From Liquorilactobacillus aquaticus DSM 21051 (GTDB taxonomy: Bacteria; Bacillota; Bacilli; Lactobacillales; Lactobacillaceae): a DNA stretch of 64,000 nucleotides. How positions within the stretch are numbered: the stretch's first letter is position 1; every line of letters starts with the position of its first letter. The stretch is from contig NZ_AYZD01000015.1 of assembly GCF_001436755.1 (NCBI RefSeq), positions 62,001 to 126,000 of the forward strand. The letters run 5' to 3'. Below, piece after piece: positions 60,568 through 64,000 of this stretch. The notes beneath the pieces are model-generated. The model was not told the DNA's origin. It searched no databases and saw only the letters and a list, made by a program, of their open reading frames with translations. Made by a program: the position numbers and the translations under genes.

Positions 60568-60821
60568 GTTTTTTCCTCCTCTTTTCTAAGATAATTGTGA
60601 CAATACAAATAAGCCCCTGCCACTAATACTTGACAAGGGCGCAGCTATGCACGGTACCACCTTTATTTATGCTTCATGGGATAACGCTACAAGCGGCATG
60701 CACTGACATGCACCTCGAAAGTGTCCTTCACTTATCCAGTCAGATGGAAATTTCACCAAAATTCCACTCTCTCAACAGACCTAATAAGCTACTCCTCTCT
60801 CGTACGGCTCAAATTTATACT
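60568..60821 (-). promoter_or_regulatory. T-box riboswitch leader of hisS-aspS
   Basis: The minus strand has the T-box core AGGTGGTACCGTGC (60649-60662) and the Stem I region with GAGAGAGTGGAA and TTTTGGTGAAA. The terminator is GCCCTTGTCA (60631-60640) with TGGCAGGGGC (60613-60622), then TTATTTG. The specifier segment reads GGACAC: GAC (Asp, 60723-60725) and CAC (His, 60721-60723) overlap by one base. Confidence 0.92.
60613..60640 (-). terminator. T-box terminator before hisS
   Basis: Ten-base stem with two G-U pairs and an eight-base loop on the minus strand, followed by TTATTTGTATT. Confidence 0.85.
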
Positions 60822-60827
60822 GTTATA

Positions 60828-60856
60828 AACATACTAGAATTGATTGCTAAAGTCAA
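60828..60856 (-). promoter_or_regulatory. Promoter of the hisS-aspS leader
   Basis: TTGACT (60851-60856) and TATGTT (60828-60833), 17 bases apart on the minus strand. Confidence 0.72.
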
Positions 60857-60926
60857 GAGCTGCCCTGCCTTGTCAGAAATAAAACAGAGAGATTGTCACT
60901 TTCTTGTTTGTTATTATTTTCTTTTT

Positions 60927-60934
60927 GCTATAAT
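60927..60934 (+). promoter_or_regulatory. Promoter of the amidase gene (extended -10)
   Basis: A consensus TATAAT at 60929-60934 preceded by TGC, an extended -10. The -35 is weak. Confidence 0.65.
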
Positions 60935-60967
60935 AGTAATCAGTAAAAGTAAACGGAGTCTTAATGT

Positions 60968-61810
60968 ATGCAAACTAAAAAAAAGAAACGCAGCAATTTA
61001 ATTTTAGGCTTTTTAGTATTATTATTAACAATTATCCTAATATACCGCACTACAAGTTACTTCAAACAAGTTGTCGTTGAGACGTCGTCAGCCGAATTAA
61101 AAAAGGGACCGGGGATAGAATACAAAAAAATCGTATCTATCAAAAAAAAGGCGCGTCTCACAATTATTCGAACAAAATATCATTGGTCATATGTCAAAAC
61201 ATCTGACAATCGACTCGGATGGGTTGCCGATTGGGCAATCAATCCCCAAAAAATCCATAAAATAGATTCTTTGTCAGATGCTACCATCGTTCTTGATCCA
61301 GGCCATGGCGGCAATGACTCAGGCGCACTTTCGAGCGCAGGTAAGATGGAAAAAAAGTATACCTTGATTATTGCTAAGAAAGTCGCACGTAAACTTCAGG
61401 AGCAAGGTACTAAAGTCTATCTGACACGTCAAAAAGACGTCTATGCTACCCTTAAATCACGCTCTGACCTATCTAACACTGTCCATGCAGACGCTTTTAT
61501 CAGTTTTCATTTTGATTCATCGCCACAGGAAAACGGGGCTTCCGGCTTCACTACCTACTATTATCATCAGCGTTCATCAACCGGTCTTGCTAAAACTATT
61601 AACAAGCAACTTGATAATTTGACACTAAGTAACCGCGGTATCGACTTTGGCGATTTCTACGTATTACGAAATAATGAATTTCCAGCAGTTCTCTTGGAGA
61701 TGGGGTATATCAACTCTGAACGCGACTTTGAACAAATAAGTTCTCAGTCCTATCAAAACAAAGTGGCGACTGACGTCGTCTCTGGGTTAGAAAAATACTT
61801 TTCGAAATAG
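60968..61810 (+). CDS. N-acetylmuramoyl-L-alanine amidase with SH3 domain, membrane-anchored
   Basis: Zinc cell-wall amidase that cleaves the bond between muramic acid and the stem peptide. One membrane segment (residues about 10-28), an SH3-type wall-binding domain (about 35-93, VVVETSSAELKKGPG and WSYVKTSDNRLGWVADW), then Amidase_3. Zinc ligands are His113 (DPGHGG), Glu128 and His181 (SFHFDS); the catalytic Glu244 is in LLEMGY. It stands alone, divergent from hisS, with its own promoter and terminator. Confidence 0.94.
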   Translation: MQTKKKKRSNLILGFLVLLLTIILIYRTTSYFKQVVVETSSAELKKGPGIEYKKIVSIKKKARLTIIRTKYHWSYVKTSDNRLGWVADWAINPQKIHKIDSLSDATIVLDPGHGGNDSGALSSAGKMEKKYTLIIAKKVARKLQEQGTKVYLTRQKDVYATLKSRSDLSNTVHADAFISFHFDSSPQENGASGFTTYYYHQRSSTGLAKTINKQLDNLTLSNRGIDFGDFYVLRNNEFPAVLLEMGYINSERDFEQISSQSYQNKVATDVVSGLEKYFSK

Positions 61811-61846
61811 TTATAGTTTTTTTGTTTCAGGTTTCCGAATAAATAT

Positions 61847-61892
61847 AAAAGCGATTCTAGAAATGTCCAAAATAGTTTCTAGAATCGCTTTT
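61847..61892. terminator. Terminator between the amidase and HAD genes
   Basis: Seventeen-base perfect arms AAAAGCGATTCTAGAAA (61847-61863) and TTTCTAGAATCGCTTTT (61876-61892). The flanks are AT-rich on both sides, so it may serve both converging genes. Confidence 0.85.
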
Positions 61893-61982
61893 ATATATCG
61901 TTTTTTTAATAATATTTATGTCTATCCCAATGATTCTATCCAGCATCAGTGATCATACTTCGCTGATTTAGCACCTCTTTAA

Positions 61983-62600
61983 TCAAACGATAATTTTCAA
62001 TAGACTTTTTATCCGTTTATCCGGTACTGTTTCGACAAAAATTATGTCATCTGGATCAAACAAAATCCCCTTGATACCTGCTTTGTGGGCTGCTTCAATA
62101 TCCAAAGCCCTATCGCCTACCATAAATGAATTATCTTTATCGACCTGGTACTGATCGCACAGAAAATTTAAAGAAGCTGGATTGGGTTTACGCGGAAAAT
62201 TATTTTCCGAAGTTACACAACCTGTAAACAAGGAAGTAAATTGATCACGTTTAAGCATGTTAAGAGCACTTTTATTACGATGAGTAACTAAAAAATTTCT
62301 CCCATTTTGTTCGATAACCCATTTGCATACCTCTGCTGCACCTTTAAACGGGCGGTCATTAGTTTGTTCACTCTTTTCGACGGTTTCATATCTGGTGACT
62401 ATCCTTTGCTTCTTTTTAAAATCAACATTTTTCAAAAAGATAGCAAACGTTTGGTGCAGAGATGTTCTTCGCATCGATTTATAGACTTGATCACTTTCAA
62501 CTTTAAACCCAGATTCAGTACAAGCTATCACGAAAGATTTCACCATGCCGCGATAGGTATCATAAAGGGTTCCATCGAAGTCCCAAAAATAGTCCGTCAT
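61983..62600 (-). CDS. HAD family hydrolase (phosphatase)
   Basis: A 205-residue haloacid dehalogenase superfamily phosphatase, subfamily IA. Nucleophile and acid/base Asp7 and Asp9 (FWDFDGTLYDTY), motif II Thr in FLVTHRN, motif III Lys in RKPNPASL, and motif IV MVGDRALDIEAA are complete. The substrate is unknown. It lies 15 bases after the alpha/beta hydrolase and probably shares its transcript. Confidence 0.9.
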   Translation of the reverse strand: MTDYFWDFDGTLYDTYRGMVKSFVIACTESGFKVESDQVYKSMRRTSLHQTFAIFLKNVDFKKKQRIVTRYETVEKSEQTNDRPFKGAAEVCKWVIEQNGRNFLVTHRNKSALNMLKRDQFTSLFTGCVTSENNFPRKPNPASLNFLCDQYQVDKDNSFMVGDRALDIEAAHKAGIKGILFDPDDIIFVETVPDKRIKSLLKIIV

Positions 62601-62615
62601 TCAAAAAACCTGCCT

Positions 62616-63578
62616 TCAACTTCTTTTCGCCTTTTTCTTAATCCAATCAACTGCAATGTTCATTGCTAGTCGGCAAGCATTTGTCTGGTCCAACATATTC
62701 TTTACAACAAAATCATGTGTAATACCCTGAAACCTTATCTGAACAACATCTCCGCCTGCATCTCTTATTTTTCGAGCAATCGCTTCTCCCTCATCACGAA
62801 CAACATCAGCTTCCGCTGTCATAATCAAAATCTCAGGAAGTGTTGCTAATTGCTCCAAAGAAGCTTGCAACGGCGAGAAAAGATAGCTCAGTGGGTCCCT
62901 TTCTTCACCCAAATACTGTTGCCAAGACCATTTCATTTGCTCTCGCGTGAGATCATACCCTCCTGCATACTGATGATAGGAATGAGTATCAAAATTTGCA
63001 TTAACGATCGGACAGAATAAAACCATCTTGTAAATCGGCAGATTCTGTTTCCCATGCATTAAAAGCGCCAACGAAAGCGCCATTCCTCCGCCAACATCGT
63101 CTCCTGCCATAATTAATCGGGATAAGTCAAAAGGATATTTTTTTGCGATCTCAGACAAATGTTCAAAAAGTGCCTCCATCTGCTTCAGCTGAGTTGGAGC
63201 CTTGGCTTCAGGCGCTAATGAATACTCAGGAAAGATCACACACACGTGCGTTCGGCTAACAAGCTCATGAATCAACTTGCTATGCGTTTGCATATTTCCT
63301 GTCAAAAACTGCCCCCCATGAACATAAAAAACTACAGGAACTTTCTCATCAGCTCGCAGCCCTACTGGGTAAATAACTTTAAATGAAATCTCCTTCAAAG
63401 CGTCATCCAAAACTAGATGCTCTGATTTCTCAATAACATCATGCTGATACACAGGAGCACTCTGTTCCAACTCAAGCCGATCACGAATGACTTTGACTCC
63501 AATCGTAGTAGGCACGAACACATTGTTTCTCTGCTCACATAATTTTCTTGCCGCACTTTCTAACGATATCAACTGCAT
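62616..63578 (-). CDS. Alpha/beta hydrolase, HSL-type, with Asp at the nucleophile position
   Basis: Resembles the hormone-sensitive-lipase group: oxyanion motif HGGQF (residues 87-91), EYSLAPEAKAP, late acid region EILIMTAEADVVRDEG, and the His in GITHDF. The nucleophile elbow, however, is GDDVGG instead of GDSAGG, so residue 161 is Asp (codon GAT, 63096-63098), not Ser. It may be inactive as an esterase or use Asp, as haloalkane dehalogenases and epoxide hydrolases do. The ATG at 63578 follows AGGAG at seven bases. 320 residues. Confidence 0.85.
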   Translation of the reverse strand: MQLISLESAARKLCEQRNNVFVPTTIGVKVIRDRLELEQSAPVYQHDVIEKSEHLVLDDALKEISFKVIYPVGLRADEKVPVVFYVHGGQFLTGNMQTHSKLIHELVSRTHVCVIFPEYSLAPEAKAPTQLKQMEALFEHLSEIAKKYPFDLSRLIMAGDDVGGGMALSLALLMHGKQNLPIYKMVLFCPIVNANFDTHSYHQYAGGYDLTREQMKWSWQQYLGEERDPLSYLFSPLQASLEQLATLPEILIMTAEADVVRDEGEAIARKIRDAGGDVVQIRFQGITHDFVVKNMLDQTNACRLAMNIAVDWIKKKAKRS

Positions 63579-63599
63579 CAAATCACTCCTTGCAAAACA

Positions 63600-64000
63600 T
63601 TAATTGTTCTCTGTATCATAAATGATCGTCACTGGCCCATCATTTACTAACTCAACTTGCATATTGGCTCCAAAAATCCCCTCTGAAACTTTTAAGCCCT
63701 CAGCTCTAAGTGCTGCATTAAAACGCTGATAGTTTTCTTCAGCTAATTCGGGGGCTTGAGCTTCTGTAAAACTTGGACGGTTTCCTTTGCGTGTAGCAGC
63801 ATAAAGCGTAAACTGTGAAACAGACAACACCATACCGGCAGCTTGCTTAATATTTAAGTTCATTTTCTCGTCTGAATCAGAAAAGACTCGTACATTCGCT
63901 ATCTTATGAGCTAAATAATCAATTTCTCTTTGCCCATCACCGTCTTTAAAACCAACCAAAAGTAAAAAGCCACTTTTTATTTCACTTATTTTTTTCTTCT
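63600..64000 (-). CDS. dtd: D-aminoacyl-tRNA deacylase, N-terminus cut by window edge
   Basis: Removes D-amino acids mischarged on tRNAs. The frame stays open to the window edge (SGFLLLVGFKDGDGQ), so the first residues are off the window. The active-site motif SVSQFTLYA and the NGPVT-type C-terminal motif (NDGPVTIIYDTENN) are present. In related bacteria dtd lies beside relA; that gene is not in this window. Confidence 0.94.
   Translation of the reverse strand, partial: KKKISEIKSGFLLLVGFKDGDGQREIDYLAHKIANVRVFSDSDEKMNLNIKQAAGMVLSVSQFTLYAATRKGNRPSFTEAQAPELAEENYQRFNAALRAEGLKVSEGIFGANMQVELVNDGPVTIIYDTENN

Overview
The window looks like ordinary core chromosome of a low-GC Gram-positive bacterium of the family Lactobacillaceae. 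The basis is the AT-rich sequence, strong AGGAGG ribosome binding sites, the long Lactobacillus casei-type thymidylate synthase, T-box leaders on glyQS and hisS-aspS, and Bacillus-like gene order in several blocks (pfkA-pyk, ribT-scpA-scpB-rluB, cmk-rpsA-der-hup, rpsU-yqeY, phoH-ybeY-dgkA-era-recO-glyQS-dnaG-rpoD). I cannot name the species. Almost all genes lie on the minus strand. The plus-strand exceptions are a YitT-type membrane protein, a degenerate Xer-like protein, a small DUF2929 protein, a PPDK-regulator-type protein and a cell-wall amidase. I saw no insertion sequence, prophage, CRISPR array, rRNA or tRNA gene.

Layout. 1-2.7 kb: end-truncated S41 peptidase, YozE, YpmS, YpmR. 2.8-8.4 kb: dfrA, thyA, an ABC-F ATPase, cca, dapB. 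8.6-10.6 kb: plus-strand yitT and a Xer-like gene lacking nearly all recombinase catalytic residues. 10.6-20.3 kb: TPR protein, hup, der, rpsA, cmk, LysM protein, recQ, ypbB and a ribU transporter under an FMN riboswitch. 20.3-25.7 kb: rluB, scpB, scpA, ribT, xerD, fur, cvfB, DUF441 protein. 25.9-32.2 kb: pyk, pfkA, dnaE. 32.3-38.5 kb: DUF2929 protein, clpB, pepT, Nif3-like protein, trmK. 38.6-41.1 kb: reverse transsulfuration genes mccB and mccA behind a regulated leader. 41.1-52.2 kb: rpoD, dnaG, glyS, glyQ, recO, era, dgkA, ybeY, phoH, yqeY, rpsU. 52.4-64 kb: PPDK-regulator-type gene, nfo, a teichoic-acid-type glycerophosphotransferase, a second yitT, msrA, aspS, hisS, an amidase, a HAD phosphatase, an alpha/beta hydrolase and dtd, which runs off the right edge.

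The most interesting element is the mccA-mccB leader at about 40.85-41.11 kb. A good promoter is followed by a perfect Shine-Dalgarno and a 35-codon reading frame with three consecutive cysteine codons. Next come mutually exclusive RNA helices, then a strong Rho-independent terminator just before the mccA ribosome binding site. This is the architecture of ribosome-mediated attenuation, here apparently sensing cysteine for a cysteine-making operon. Other items worth a look are an HSL-type hydrolase with Asp in place of the nucleophilic Ser, a His/Asp-ambiguous T-box specifier before hisS-aspS, a structured RNA after mccB, and a hairpin in the dnaG 5' leader.
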